The notes beneath the pieces are model-generated. The model saw only the letters and a program-made list of their open reading frames with translations, was not told the DNA's origin and searched no databases. Both the position numbers and the translations under genes were made by a program. Below, piece after piece: positions 9,650 to 21,519 of a DNA stretch of 64,000 nt (its first letter is position 1; every line of letters starts with the position of its first letter). Origin of the DNA: Borrelia hermsii DAH (lineage in GTDB: Bacteria > Spirochaetota > Spirochaetia > Borreliales > Borreliaceae); contig NZ_CP073136.1 in NCBI RefSeq assembly GCF_023035675.1, positions 1 to 64,000 on the forward strand, given 5' to 3'.

Positions 9650-10645
9650 ATGATTATAACTAAAAAACTTATACGTATAATGAAATTATTATTTGAAGAT
9701 TGGCACAATAAAGCTATATCTATCCTAATAGCCATTATTATGTTCACGACATTTTACTTTAATAGTATAGAATCAATTACAATAGAAAAAAAATTCAATA
9801 TTTTATTAGAAGATGAAGTTACACTAGGCAAAATGCCTGACATTAACAAAATATTACTTACAGTCAAAATTAATAAAAAAGACTTAAAATATTTAGACCT
9901 CGATCGAATAGCTCTATTAGTTGAAGCTAATAACATAAAAGAAGCAGGGGAATACGAACTACCAATAAAGATCAAAAATTTTAATCCCATACCTATTGTG
10001 GAATATAAGCTTTCAAAAAACAAAATTGTACTAACCTTAGACAAAAAAATTTCAAAATTAGTTAAAGTTGAACCTAAATTTAAACTACTTGAAAAAGAGG
10101 GTAAAGGAGAATATTTCATTGCTAAATATAATATAGTGCCTGAAAAATTAACAATACATGGTCCTGAAAAAGTTATCAAAACAATAAACTCAATCAAAAC
10201 CAAAATAAAAGAATTTGATATAAGCACTGTATTTATTTCAGAACATCTTGAAGTAATTTCTCCAGACCCACTCATAACACTTGACAAAAACCACGTAATA
10301 GTCAACATTACGCTAGGTAAAAAATATATACAGACAACAATAAAAAATCCTAATTTAATTTTCAATAACTTAAAAGATGGACTTGAAATAAAAAATCAAG
10401 AAAAAATCTTAGACCCAGAAAATGAGACGTTTATTAAGATAAGAAGCGGACTCTCAGAGAAGATAATTAAAATGCATATAGCTAACAAAGATATTAATCT
10501 CACTCTCGATTTAAGTCAAATTGAAATTCCTGGTATTTACAATGTCAACACAGACATAATACTTAAAAATAATACTCATGGTATAGAAGTGTATGAATAT
10601 GAACCCAAAACAATAAGGGTCGAAATAATCTCAACCGAGCAATAA
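9650..10645 (+). CDS. YbbR-domain protein, likely CdaA regulator (CdaR)
   Basis: The 331-residue protein has one N-terminal membrane helix (about residues 20-38) followed by an extracytoplasmic region of YbbR-like beta repeats. In other bacteria YbbR/CdaR proteins bind and modulate the diadenylate cyclase encoded next door. The start is uncertain: ATG 9650 follows the cdaA stop by 3 bases, but ATG 9680 ([12 protein letters not shown]) looks more like the family N-terminus. The downstream acpS starts one base after its stop. It is the BB_0009 orthologue by position. Confidence 0.8.
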   Translation: MIITKKLIRIMKLLFEDWHNKAISILIAIIMFTTFYFNSIESITIEKKFNILLEDEVTLGKMPDINKILLTVKINKKDLKYLDLDRIALLVEANNIKEAGEYELPIKIKNFNPIPIVEYKLSKNKIVLTLDKKISKLVKVEPKFKLLEKEGKGEYFIAKYNIVPEKLTIHGPEKVIKTINSIKTKIKEFDISTVFISEHLEVISPDPLITLDKNHVIVNITLGKKYIQTTIKNPNLIFNNLKDGLEIKNQEKILDPENETFIKIRSGLSEKIIKMHIANKDINLTLDLSQIEIPGIYNVNTDIILKNNTHGIEVYEYEPKTIRVEIISTEQ

Positions 10646-10646
10646 A

Positions 10647-11024
10647 ATGACAAAATCAATAGGATGTGATATAATAAAGGTCACAAGATTTAATAGTTTT
10701 TTACAAAATAGAAAAAAATTAGATAGATTTTTTACACAAAGAGAAATTGAAAACTTAGAAATGAAAGGGAAAGGGATTTTAGAAAGTCTAGCTGGTAAGT
10801 TTTCAGCAAAGGAAGCATTAATCAAGGCGCTAAGCCCACTAATAAATACCAAAATAAAATATTCACTTAAAGATATTGAAATAATTGCTTTGCCAAAGGG
10901 TAACATAATATTCCAATTACATAACGATATCAAAGTCTTGATTGAACAAATGGATCTAAAATTATATTTGACAATTTCACATGAAAGGGAGTATGCTATT
11001 GCATTTGTAATAGTAGAAGATTAA
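10647..11024 (+). CDS. acpS: Holo-[acyl-carrier-protein] synthase
   Basis: The 125-residue phosphopantetheinyl transferase attaches the coenzyme A arm to acyl carrier protein. The family motifs are GCDIIKV (metal-binding Asp) near residue 6 and [15 protein letters not shown] near residue 48, which carry the Mg and CoA ligands, with the TISHE segment at the end. Length is normal. It is embedded in the cdaA-priA run with one base to ybbR and three bases to the next gene. Confidence 0.92.
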   Translation: MTKSIGCDIIKVTRFNSFLQNRKKLDRFFTQREIENLEMKGKGILESLAGKFSAKEALIKALSPLINTKIKYSLKDIEIIALPKGNIIFQLHNDIKVLIEQMDLKLYLTISHEREYAIAFVIVED

Positions 11025-11027
11025 TTT

Positions 11028-11876
11028 ATGAGTAAGATATCATATTTTACAAAATACGAAATTGAATGTCCTTTATGCAAATACAAATTTAGGAAAGAAG
11101 AACTATTAACAGGAAGCGGCCGACTAATATCTGGAGAGCTAAAAGTTGATTTAAAGAGAGAGTATATAAAAAATGAAAAATATGGCAATATCTACCCCAG
11201 GATATATTCAATAACAGTATGTCCTAATTGTTATCTGGCTGCTTTCCCAAACGAGTTTAATGCAATAGAAGTTGTTAATAATAAAATAAAACAACTTCTA
11301 ATAGGCAGCACTGATGAACGTAAAGAAATAAAATCAATTTTCAAAGATAACCTAAACTTTGATGAACCAAGAAGACTTCAGGAAGGAGCTGCTAGTTATA
11401 TCCTTGCCATAATGTGCTATGAACACCTGGATAAAAACCATAATCCAACTCTAAATCAAGCAAAATGTGCAATAAGATCAGCCTGGGTATTTGAAGATCT
11501 AGACAAGGAACACCCAAACCAAAATTATAACTATTTGCAAAAAATATTTTATCATAAAGCAGCATATCTTTATAAACTAACAATTGAAAAAGAGCAAGAC
11601 AATTCAGAGCCAATTAATGCCGAAACAGTGTTTGGTCCTGATACAGATAAAAATTACGGATACGACAGTGTTTTATACCTATCAAGTCTGCTAGAATATT
11701 TTTATGGTAATAAAGAAGATAAACAATACAGATACAATCAACTAGCCGACATAAAAACTCTACTTTCTAAAATAGCCGGAATGGGAAAATCATCAAAAGA
11801 AAAACCTTCAATACTTTTGGATAAAATAAAAGAAGTTTATTTTAAAATCTCAAACGAAATAAAAACTTTCAAATAA
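11028..11876 (+). CDS. DUF2225 family protein with paired CxxC motifs
   Basis: The 282-residue protein starts with a probable zinc-ribbon: CPLC (residues 15-18) and CPNC (residues 65-68), the hallmark of DUF2225. The remainder is helical, with TPR-like helices around residues 120-200. Function is unknown. It is directly joined to truA (stop and start adjacent), so it is co-transcribed with the tRNA-modification and replication-restart genes. It is the BB_0011 orthologue by position. Confidence 0.75.
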   Translation: MSKISYFTKYEIECPLCKYKFRKEELLTGSGRLISGELKVDLKREYIKNEKYGNIYPRIYSITVCPNCYLAAFPNEFNAIEVVNNKIKQLLIGSTDERKEIKSIFKDNLNFDEPRRLQEGAASYILAIMCYEHLDKNHNPTLNQAKCAIRSAWVFEDLDKEHPNQNYNYLQKIFYHKAAYLYKLTIEKEQDNSEPINAETVFGPDTDKNYGYDSVLYLSSLLEYFYGNKEDKQYRYNQLADIKTLLSKIAGMGKSSKEKPSILLDKIKEVYFKISNEIKTFK

Positions 11877-12614
11877 ATGAAAAAAATACTTGCAGAAATA
11901 GCATATGATGGTTCGCTATACTATGGATTTCAAATCCAACCAACAAAACCAACAATTCAAGGAGAAATTGAAAAGGCATTAGAGAAAATAAGTAAAACAA
12001 AGGTTAAAGTCCATTCAGCAGGCAGAACAGACAAAGGAGTTCATGCAAGAGGACAAATAATATCTTTTTATATAAGAATAAATATTAAACTTAAAAATCT
12101 AAAGACAGCAATAAATTCTCTCTTAAGAAAAGATATTAGAATAATAAAATTAAAATATGTAGCAGATGAATTTCAACCTAGGTTTAATGCCAAGAGAAGA
12201 AAGTATAGCTATTACATACTCAACAATGAAAACCATTACCCTTGGGAAGGGTATCAAGCTTATTATGTAAAGAAAAAACTAAATATTAACAGACTAAATG
12301 AAATGGCTAAAATGCTAATTGGAATACACGATTTTACTACCTTTTCATGCATAAAAGATCAGACAAACTCAAAATTAAAAAAAATTTACTTTGCTAGATT
12401 TAAGAAAAAAAATAAGCTTATAATCTTTGAAATCATAGGCTCCTCATTTTTATGGAAAATGGTAAGATCAATAGTAGGGACAATAATTGATATAGAGATA
12501 AAAAATGAACCTGTTTACACTTTTAAAAAAATTTTAAACTCAAAAAACAGAAAATTTACAAGAACAACAGCGCCTGCAAAAGCTTTATTTTTAGATAAGG
12601 TGTTTTATGAATAA
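11877..12614 (+). CDS. truA: tRNA pseudouridine(38-40) synthase
   Basis: The 245-residue TruA makes pseudouridine in the tRNA anticodon arm. The catalytic Asp52 lies in GRTDKGVHARGQ (49-60). The N-terminal IAYDGSLYYGFQ and the later FTTFSC and SFLWKMVRSIVG segments are family-typical. It begins on the base after the DUF2225 stop and overlaps the next gene by 8 bases. Confidence 0.95.
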   Translation: MKKILAEIAYDGSLYYGFQIQPTKPTIQGEIEKALEKISKTKVKVHSAGRTDKGVHARGQIISFYIRINIKLKNLKTAINSLLRKDIRIIKLKYVADEFQPRFNAKRRKYSYYILNNENHYPWEGYQAYYVKKKLNINRLNEMAKMLIGIHDFTTFSCIKDQTNSKLKKIYFARFKKKNKLIIFEIIGSSFLWKMVRSIVGTIIDIEIKNEPVYTFKKILNSKNRKFTRTTAPAKALFLDKVFYE

Positions 12615-13185
12615 AAGCAAACTGCTTAAAAAATTGATACTTCTCAAAATACTTGAAAATAATATATCGGGAAATATTTATAGCAAACAAGAAGAGCTTA
12701 AAAAACTCAAAAATAAAATAATAAAATCTAGAAACATAGAAATTCTAAAACATACAGAACAAAAAGATATAAAAGAAAATAATAGCCTCACAAAATCAAT
12801 AGAATATAAAATAAACAAAAATGACAAAAAAGATTTATTAATAGTATATATAGACAAAAAATATTTAAATCAAAATACAGAGATAATAGTAAAAAAATGG
12901 TGTGAGAGTATTAACATATTTAATTATAAAATAATAGACAACTCTAATGCTCTAACCTTAGAGATCAAGAATCAACAACCTAAAGCAATTCTTGCTTGTG
13001 AAGAAGTAGAATTATTCTTAAATCAAAACTTAAGAATTCAAATTGTGAGAGGATTTGAATTAAACTTTAAAGGAATTCCAATAGTATTTACATATCTTCC
13101 TACAAGTCAAGTAACAAATCCAGAACTCAAGAAAGAAATCTGGCAAGACTTAAAAATAATAAAAGGCATAATAAAATATGGTTGA
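12607..13185 (+). CDS. Diverged uracil-DNA-glycosylase-fold protein, probably catalytically inactive
   Basis: The 192-residue protein (BB_0013 position, normally hypothetical) ends with GIPIVFTYLPTS (157-167) and NPELKKEIWQDLK (171-183). These read like the C-terminal block of family 4 UDGs, where the pattern is GIPV-x-TYHPS, a short gap, then NP-x-LK-x-x-W-x-DL. The preceding QPKAILACEEVELFL (124-138) also fits the KPKVIVALG strand. The catalytic His is Leu164, and the N-terminal GE-x-P and iron-sulfur cysteines of family 4 are not seen. The first 70 residues are a Lys-rich helical extension. It overlaps truA and priA by 8 bases each. Family membership is my inference from motifs. Confidence 0.6.
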   Translation: MNKSKLLKKLILLKILENNISGNIYSKQEELKKLKNKIIKSRNIEILKHTEQKDIKENNSLTKSIEYKINKNDKKDLLIVYIDKKYLNQNTEIIVKKWCESINIFNYKIIDNSNALTLEIKNQQPKAILACEEVELFLNQNLRIQIVRGFELNFKGIPIVFTYLPTSQVTNPELKKEIWQDLKIIKGIIKYG

Positions 13186-15154
13186 TAGTTTGGAAAACAA
13201 TTTTTACTATGAAATTGCGTTTAATATTCCCATAAATAGACTTTTTTTTTATAAGTATAAATCAAAATTAAAAACAGGAATAAGAGTAATAACAAATTTT
13301 AATGGAAAAGACACAATTGGAATCATAATCAAAAGATATGCTAAGGAAGAACTTAAGGAAGATTTTACGTTTAAAATAAAAGATATACTAAAAGTCATTG
13401 ACGAGAGCGCAATAATAATAGAACATAATATTAATCTTGCACGCTGGATTAGTCAAAAAACATTTTCTGGATTCGGAGAAACTCTATTTTGTGGGCTACC
13501 TAAAATTGCAACTTCAAATAAAGGCATAAAAAATAACGACAATGAAAATTTAAACTCTAAACTACCCATTCAACTAAATGAAGAACAAAATAATATTTAT
13601 AAAGAAATTATTGCATCAAATACACAAAACACATATTACCTATTCGGGGTTCCTGGTTCTGGAAAAACAGAAATATTTATCAAACTATGCGAAAACTATC
13701 TAGAACAAGAAAAACAAATAATTTTCTTAATTCCTGAAATTTCTTTGGGCTATCAAATAATTAAAAGGATCAAATCAAATTTAAGTACAAATAAAGTTTA
13801 TGAATATAACTCAAAAGTATCAAATTCAAATAAAGCCTTAATATGGAACAAAGTCAAGAATAGGGAAAGCTTAATTATAATTGGTGTTAAGAGTGCATTA
13901 ATGTTGCCATTTACAAACTTAGGGTTAATAGTAATGGACGAAGAACATGAATATACATATAAATCTGAAAACACTCCAAGATTTCACTCAAGACATATAG
14001 GATTTTTTCTACAAAGCACCTTTAATGCCAAATTTATAATGGGAAGCGCAACTCCATCACTTGAAGCATATCTTGCTATGGAAAATAATCAGATCAAAAA
14101 AATGATTTTGAAAAATAAATTTTTTGAAAGAACATTTAAAGAACTTAAAATAATCGACATGAAAAAAGAACGCCAATTAATATCTTCAGAATTGCTTTAT
14201 AGCATACAAAAAAGTTTGCTTGATAAAAGACAAGCACTAATATTTATTAATAAAAGAGGATATTCAAAAACACTTGAATGCAAGATCTGTGGATATATAA
14301 TTTGCTGTCCAAATTGTTCTTTCAATTTAACTTACCATAAAAACGAAAACAAGCTCATCTGTCATTACTGTAGTTATAAAACAAACATAATAAGCAATTG
14401 CCCTGATTGCAACTCACAAGACATCATATACAAAACATATGGAATTCAATTCATTGAAAAAGAATTAAAAAAATTTCTACCGAATGCAAGAATAGCAAGA
14501 ACAGACTCTGATCTTAATAAAAAAGAAATTATTCAATCAATAAATGCATTTGAAAATGGGCAATTAGATATCTTAATTGGAACACAAATTATTGCAAAAG
14601 GTTTTAATTTTAAAGAGATCAAAACGCTAGGCATCATTAATGCAGATATTGGAATGGGTCTTCCTGATTTTAGAAGCAGTGAAAGAATTTTTGCAATAAT
14701 TTCACAAGTACTAGGAAGAGCTGCAAGATTCCAAAGCGATAACACAATTATTATCCAAACAAAAAACCCAGATTATTATGCTATAAAATACGCATATGAG
14801 GGCAAATACGAAGAATTTTATAAAGAAGAGATAAAAATTCGCAAAGAATTAAATTACCCTCCCTTTAAAAAAATCATTAGGATAGTAGTTAGAAGCCACA
14901 AACAGGATGCTGCTAAACATAAATGCCTAGAATTTTTTGAAATATCTAAAAAATTATTAAATGACGAAATCGAATATCTTGGCCCATCAAAAGCCCCCAT
15001 GTCAAAAATATCCAAATACTATAGGTATAACATAATATATTTATCAAAATCCTTCAATCTACTTGAAAAACTAATACGTAACACAAAAGAAAAAGTAAAA
15101 TTAACAAGAGATACCTACATTGAAATAGATTATTATCCAATTTCACTGCTTTAA
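13178..15154 (+). CDS. priA: Primosomal protein N', replication restart helicase
   Basis: The 658-residue superfamily 2 helicase reloads the replisome at collapsed forks. It has an N-terminal DNA-binding region, Walker A GVPGSGKT (157-164), the DEEH box in [11 protein letters not shown], and the zinc-binding insertion with CKICGY, CCPNC, CHYC and CPDC pairs (about residues 368-410), followed by GTQIIAKGF and a conserved helicase C-terminus. It is slightly shorter than the E. coli protein. It closes the cdaA run and its stop overlaps the stop of udk by 4 bases. Confidence 0.95.
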   Translation: MVDSLENNFYYEIAFNIPINRLFFYKYKSKLKTGIRVITNFNGKDTIGIIIKRYAKEELKEDFTFKIKDILKVIDESAIIIEHNINLARWISQKTFSGFGETLFCGLPKIATSNKGIKNNDNENLNSKLPIQLNEEQNNIYKEIIASNTQNTYYLFGVPGSGKTEIFIKLCENYLEQEKQIIFLIPEISLGYQIIKRIKSNLSTNKVYEYNSKVSNSNKALIWNKVKNRESLIIIGVKSALMLPFTNLGLIVMDEEHEYTYKSENTPRFHSRHIGFFLQSTFNAKFIMGSATPSLEAYLAMENNQIKKMILKNKFFERTFKELKIIDMKKERQLISSELLYSIQKSLLDKRQALIFINKRGYSKTLECKICGYIICCPNCSFNLTYHKNENKLICHYCSYKTNIISNCPDCNSQDIIYKTYGIQFIEKELKKFLPNARIARTDSDLNKKEIIQSINAFENGQLDILIGTQIIAKGFNFKEIKTLGIINADIGMGLPDFRSSERIFAIISQVLGRAARFQSDNTIIIQTKNPDYYAIKYAYEGKYEEFYKEEIKIRKELNYPPFKKIIRIVVRSHKQDAAKHKCLEFFEISKKLLNDEIEYLGPSKAPMSKISKYYRYNIIYLSKSFNLLEKLIRNTKEKVKLTRDTYIEIDYYPISLL

Positions 15155-15771
15155 AAAAAATCTGCACCCTCCTTCCCAAGAGTTCTTAAGAAAGATGAGA
15201 GGACATAAAGAGCCTTATCATTATGTCCTCCTTCAGGAATAATAAGGTCAGCATATTCCTTAGTAGGTTCAATGAACCTATAATATCCTGCCCTAGTAGT
15301 ACTTAAATATTGTTCAATAACGGATTCTAATGTGCGCCCCCTCTTAGACATATCTCGTTCAAGTCTCCTAATAAATCTAATATCATTGGGCGTATCAATA
15401 TATATCTTTAAATCTATCAGATTGCGCACCCGTTCTTCAACAAAAATCATAATACCCTCAACAATAACAACAGGGGTTGGCACTATCTCAACGGTTTCAT
15501 CCTTTCTTCTATGATTAATAAAATCATAAAGAGGCATATGAATTAATTTATTTTCTTTTATTTTCTTTAACTGTTTATAAAACAAATTGTTATCAAAAGC
15601 ATCTGGATGGTCAAAATTAACATCTAAAAATTCATACTCATAATCACCGACACTCTTATAATAATTATCTTGTGATATAAGAACAAACTCAGGAATAACT
15701 TCACTAATTTTATTAACAATTGTGGTTTTCCCACTTCCAGATCCACCAGCTATTCCAATAATCTTAACCAT
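15151..15771 (-). CDS. udk: Uridine kinase
   Basis: The 206-residue P-loop kinase phosphorylates uridine (and cytidine), a salvage step for an organism that cannot make pyrimidines de novo. GGSGSGKTT (9-17) is the P-loop; FDHPDAFD and the HMPLYDF segment are family-typical, as is VIVEGIMIF. It overlaps the upstream rhodanese-like gene by 8 bases and is convergent with priA. Confidence 0.93.
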   Translation of the reverse strand: MVKIIGIAGGSGSGKTTIVNKISEVIPEFVLISQDNYYKSVGDYEYEFLDVNFDHPDAFDNNLFYKQLKKIKENKLIHMPLYDFINHRRKDETVEIVPTPVVIVEGIMIFVEERVRNLIDLKIYIDTPNDIRFIRRLERDMSKRGRTLESVIEQYLSTTRAGYYRFIEPTKEYADLIIPEGGHNDKALYVLSSFLRTLGKEGADFF

Positions 15772-16153
15772 TAACCTCTTCTTTAGCTCTAGGCAATTTA
15801 GGCATATTCTTTAACGTTCCTGCAACAAATACATTCTTAAACCCTAATCCTTTTAAAATCTTCTCAGCTTCAAAAGATTTGTTAAAACTTTTACCATAAA
15901 TTATTATTTGGGTTTCAACACTACCTAACTTATCTTTTTTAGCAAATAAATTCTTGAAAGGAATATTAATTGCCTTTGCATAATGAGACTTATTATATTC
16001 CTTAGGAGATCTAATATCTAATATTTTTGCACCATTTTTAATTTTCTCTAGTAAAGCCACATTAGTTCTTTTCATCTTTAAAATAATAAAGAACCAAATA
16101 TAGAAAAAAAGAAAAACTATTAAGCATATAAGTTTTATATAACTAACTATCAT
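15764..16153 (-). CDS. Membrane-anchored rhodanese-like protein lacking the catalytic Cys
   Basis: The 129-residue protein has one N-terminal helix (about residues 5-27) and a single rhodanese domain: [20 protein letters not shown] (44-63) is the conserved entry motif. The active-site loop should read C-(K/R)-x-G-x-R-S, but here it is YGKSFNKSF, with Gly87 in place of Cys. Sulfurtransferase activity is therefore unlikely; a binding role is possible. The orthologue BB_0016 is often labelled glpE. It probably forms an operon with udk. Confidence 0.75.
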   Translation of the reverse strand: MIVSYIKLICLIVFLFFYIWFFIILKMKRTNVALLEKIKNGAKILDIRSPKEYNKSHYAKAINIPFKNLFAKKDKLGSVETQIIIYGKSFNKSFEAEKILKGLGFKNVFVAGTLKNMPKLPRAKEEVNG

Positions 16154-16281
16154 ATCTTTTATAAGACAATAATATCAAAAAAAAAGAAATAATTGCAACA
16201 AAATTGAATTGTTTTTTAGTAAAATTAATGTAAAATTCAAGTGAATCAATAATTTCATGCTGAAGAGTAAGTAACAAAAAA

Positions 16282-17247
16282 ATGAAGAAAAAAAGGAATA
16301 AATGGACTAGAATAAAGCAAAAGATTAAATTTTTTGTATTAAAAATACTGAGAAAACAACTTAAGAATACCCTCAAAGACCCAAAACTAATACTAATTAG
16401 CACATTACAAATAACAACTGGTTCGCTTTTAATGGCAATATCTACAAACATTTTATATATACCACATGGACTCTTAAGTGGTGGCATTGCGGGGATTGCA
16501 CTTATGCTACATTACCTCTTAAGGTTTAACCTAGGACTTACAATATTCATACTAAATATTCCATTATTCATTATTGGAATCAAATTTCTAAATATAACAT
16601 TCGTAATTCAAAGCTGGATCGCAATGGCTTTATATTCTCTAATGGTCAACTATTCACAATTCTTGCAATACAAAATGCAAATGAATGATATGATACTTGT
16701 ATCAATTCTTGCAGGTCTCATATCAGGTCTTGGGCTCGGTCTAATATTTAAAGCAAAGGGCTCCTCAGGCGGTACAGATATCATATCTATGATAATTAAA
16801 GAAAAATATTCAATTAGCATTGGAACTACAAATTTCCTCTTTAACCTCGCAGTACTATTGATTGCAGCGGCTTTTTTCAATATTGAAATTGCTCTTTATA
16901 CTCTAATTGCTTCATTTGTAACAGCTATAATGACAGATAAGACAAGTACAGGATTTGGTAACCAAAAAGCAATCCTTATTATCTCAGATAAAGGAAAAGA
17001 AATATCTTATTTAATTACCAATAAATTAAAAGTAGCAGCTACACTACTTGATGGAAAAGGCGCTTGGGCTGGAAACGATAAGACTATAGTTTTTATAGTA
17101 GTTCCCACAATGCGTATGTCCAGAATTAAATATATTTCTCAAAAAGTTGACCCTAACTGTTTTATTACAGTACTTAACACAAATGAAATAACTGGTGGAA
17201 AAAAAATTATTGAACCAATTACAAATAAAAACGATATTGCGACTTAA
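16282..17247 (+). CDS. YitT family membrane protein (DUF161/DUF2179)
   Basis: The 321-residue protein has a basic N-terminal tail (residues 1-40), five or six membrane helices between about 45 and 215, and a soluble C-terminal DUF2179 domain. Family hallmarks are PHGLLSGGIAGIAL and the GSSGGTDI loop, then DGKGAW in the C-terminal domain. The function of the family is not established. A weak GAAGAG lies upstream of ATG 16282. It diverges from the rhodanese-like gene and its stop overlaps the rluD-type gene by 4 bases. Confidence 0.85.
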   Translation: MKKKRNKWTRIKQKIKFFVLKILRKQLKNTLKDPKLILISTLQITTGSLLMAISTNILYIPHGLLSGGIAGIALMLHYLLRFNLGLTIFILNIPLFIIGIKFLNITFVIQSWIAMALYSLMVNYSQFLQYKMQMNDMILVSILAGLISGLGLGLIFKAKGSSGGTDIISMIIKEKYSISIGTTNFLFNLAVLLIAAAFFNIEIALYTLIASFVTAIMTDKTSTGFGNQKAILIISDKGKEISYLITNKLKVAATLLDGKGAWAGNDKTIVFIVVPTMRMSRIKYISQKVDPNCFITVLNTNEITGGKKIIEPITNKNDIAT

Positions 17248-18224
17248 AACTTATCTAAAAAAACAATAAAATCATTAACAAGCAGACCTAATGTCTCTTT
17301 ATCATAAAAAATCGACAAAAAATCGATGAATCTTTGTGGAAATGCTGAAATAAATTTTTTCAAAGAACCTTCTTCAATATTGATTTCAAGTTTGAAAGCA
17401 TGAAGCATCAAAGACATTTCTTTAAACACTTTATCTAGTCTAGTATAGATACTATCCCCTAATATTGGATGATTTAAATGCTTCATATGAACTCTTAATT
17501 GATGCGTACGCCCTGTTTTAGGCTTTAAAGCCACTAAGGAATAATTTCCCATATTAGCTAATACTTTATACTCAGTTAATGCCCTCTTGCCTCTATTTGC
17601 ATACACGCTAAATCTTTTTCTATCATATCTATCTCTATCTATAAAAGTCTCAATGATACCAGAATCAATTTTAAAATTGCCTTTAACAACTGCAACATAA
17701 ACTTTCTTAACAAATCTTTCTTTAAACTGTTTGGACAAAAAATTTAAAGTTGTCAAATTTTTAGCACAAATCATTACACCAGATGTTTCCTTATCTAAAC
17801 GGTGCACAATTCCAGGCCTAATTTTATCCTCTTGAAAACTATCTCTTAAGCTTGAGATATGATGTAAAAGAAAATTTACAACAGTATTATCTAAGTTAGA
17901 TATACCAGGATGACTTAAAATACCTTGGGGTTTATCCACAACAATGACATTTATATCCTCATAAAGAATACTAATGGGCAAATTCAAGGGCGCTACATAT
18001 TCCTTTAAATTAACTTCTTCATTAAACTCTATTAATATTCTGTCGTCTACAAAAACAGGTTTTGACAACTTTATTGAAACAAAAACACCGTCATTATATT
18101 TAAAAGCTTTTACTTCTCTTTTTTTAATTTGACTTCTAGTAAAAAAACACAGATTTTCAGACAAATAAATATCTAGTCTTTGAGAATCTTTCCTTACAAT
18201 AAACTCTTTTTGAAGCTTTTTCAT
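17244..18224 (-). CDS. RluA/RluD family ribosomal pseudouridine synthase
   Basis: The 326-residue enzyme has an N-terminal S4 RNA-binding domain (QRLDIYLSEN, 15-24, then SQIKKREV) and the catalytic motif HRLDKETSG (141-149, catalytic Asp144). GRTHQLRVHMKHLNHPILGD is also present. It modifies 23S rRNA uridines by family analogy; RluD is most likely because of the S4 domain. Its start directly follows the stop of the upstream membrane protein gene. Confidence 0.9.
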   Translation of the reverse strand: MKKLQKEFIVRKDSQRLDIYLSENLCFFTRSQIKKREVKAFKYNDGVFVSIKLSKPVFVDDRILIEFNEEVNLKEYVAPLNLPISILYEDINVIVVDKPQGILSHPGISNLDNTVVNFLLHHISSLRDSFQEDKIRPGIVHRLDKETSGVMICAKNLTTLNFLSKQFKERFVKKVYVAVVKGNFKIDSGIIETFIDRDRYDRKRFSVYANRGKRALTEYKVLANMGNYSLVALKPKTGRTHQLRVHMKHLNHPILGDSIYTRLDKVFKEMSLMLHAFKLEINIEEGSLKKFISAFPQRFIDFLSIFYDKETLGLLVNDFIVFLDKF

Positions 18225-18731
18225 CTAATAAATCAAACAATCAATAAAAGCAATTATTAAAGATATTGCCAACCCAGCTGATGTCGAGATCACAAACTTC
18301 TTAAAAGTTTCCTCTTTTGAAAGCTCAAGACCACTTGAAAAAGGATATGGAAAATCTTTCCTATACATATTATCATTAAAATAATAAGACAAATCAAAAC
18401 AAAATAAACCTATAAATAAAGCTATAGGAAAAGCCCCAATACTTATTGCTGAAAACCTAAATACTTTTCTACCCCAATTAGAATTAATAGTCTTTTCTAC
18501 GTTTAAATTCTCATTTTCCTGAATATCTTCATAAAGAAAATCATCATCAGATTCAAGCCTCACAAAAACTTCATTACCAAAATTAATATTATTTTCGCTG
18601 GAGGAAATATTATCTCGCAGCGAAAATTTGTAATTTAAATTCAAATACTCAAAATCAAATTTAGAATAATCCAAAGGATTTGAATAAAGAATAAAAACGT
18701 TAAAAAACAAGAGCAAAAACCTAATCATCAT
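18225..18731 (-). CDS. Hypothetical secreted or membrane protein
   Basis: The 168-residue protein has a signal-like N-terminus (residues 1-18), an acidic Asn/Glu-rich middle (about 45-82) and two hydrophobic segments near 94-112 and 148-167. No family was recognised. Two adjacent ATGs (18731, 18728) could serve as start. It sits between pfp and the rluD-type gene with 7 and 0 bases spacing, so it belongs to their transcription unit. It is the BB_0019 orthologue by position. Confidence 0.65.
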   Translation of the reverse strand: MMIRFLLLFFNVFILYSNPLDYSKFDFEYLNLNYKFSLRDNISSSENNINFGNEVFVRLESDDDFLYEDIQENENLNVEKTINSNWGRKVFRFSAISIGAFPIALFIGLFCFDLSYYFNDNMYRKDFPYPFSSGLELSKEETFKKFVISTSAGLAISLIIAFIDCLIY

Positions 18732-18738
18732 TAATACT

Positions 18739-20427
<1,689 letters not shown>

Positions 20428-20481
20428 CTAAATTATTATTAAATAAATAGTAAAATAATTAACCATTAATATCCATATATT

Positions 20482-21519
20482 CTATATATGATTCAAAAAT
20501 AAAGTAGCATCACCATAAGAGAAAAATTTATAATTCATTTTTACAGCTTCTCTATAAGCAGTAAATACAAAATCCTTACCACCAAATGAAGACACCAACA
20601 TTAAAAGAGTTGATTCTGGTGTGTGAAAATTTGTAAAAAGCATATCAATAAACTTAAATTCATACCCCTTCCCTGGATAAATAAAAAGATTGGTTTTTTG
20701 ATCACCTCGTATAAGCCCCCTTTGCTTATAATAAGCAGATTCTAATGCCCTAAGAGTAGTAGTTCCAACAGCCAAAATTTTTTTGCCTAAAGCCTTTGCC
20801 TCCTCAAGCCTAAGAGCTACAGAATCTTTTATTGAAAAACTTTCAAAATGCATTTTATGCTCTTCTATTGTCTTAGTTCTCACAGGAAGAAAGGTCCCAA
20901 GCCCAACATGAAGTGTAATAAAATCGTATTCGATATTTTTTTCATCCAATTTAGAAAACAGTTCCTCACTAAAATGCAGACCTGCAGTAGCTGATGCTGA
21001 TGAACCAATATATTTTGAATAAATCGTTCGATAACGATCCTCATCTTCTCTATCATAATTTCTCTTAATATAAGGTGGCAAAGGAATAAGCCCATGCTGT
21101 TCAAAATAAGACTCATCCACGCACTTATTAAATTTAAGAGTAAATTCATTACCTGATTTTGAAATTATTTGGGCCAGCAAACCTTGAGGCAACGTATAAA
21201 CCCTGCCAATGCTTTGTTTTTTAGCCTTAGAAATCAGAGATGTAAATGTATCCCCTGTTAGTCTATCTAAAATTAAAACCTCAACACTACCTCCATGATC
21301 CGTTTTGGCATATATTCTCGACTTTCTAACCCTTGAATCATTAAATACCAAAAAAGTATTGCTATCAATATACTTAAAGATATCATTTATTGAATCATTA
21401 TGATAAATTTTTTGCTTGCCAGAATCTAACACCATTAACCTTGATAAACCTCTTTTCTCACTTGGATATTGTGCTATCAAATTATGTGGTAGATCAAAAT
21501 AAAATTCCTTGGTATCCAT
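20482..21519 (-). CDS. queA: S-adenosylmethionine:tRNA ribosyltransferase-isomerase
   Basis: The 345-residue enzyme adds the cyclopentene ring precursor during queuosine synthesis on tRNA. I prefer ATG 21519 ([11 protein letters not shown]), the usual family start, over the GTG at 21528. Conserved segments include YPSEKR, HVGLGTF and [16 protein letters not shown]. It overlaps the end of ruvB by 26 bases. The queuosine theme recurs at 47021, where a precursor transporter is encoded. Confidence 0.93.

Noticed and set aside
9754..10365. Long open frame on the strand opposite the ybbR-like gene
   Set aside because: It is fully inside a gene with clear family fit and neighbours; composition is that of an antisense shadow (Ser, Leu, Ile rich) and no ribosome site is present.
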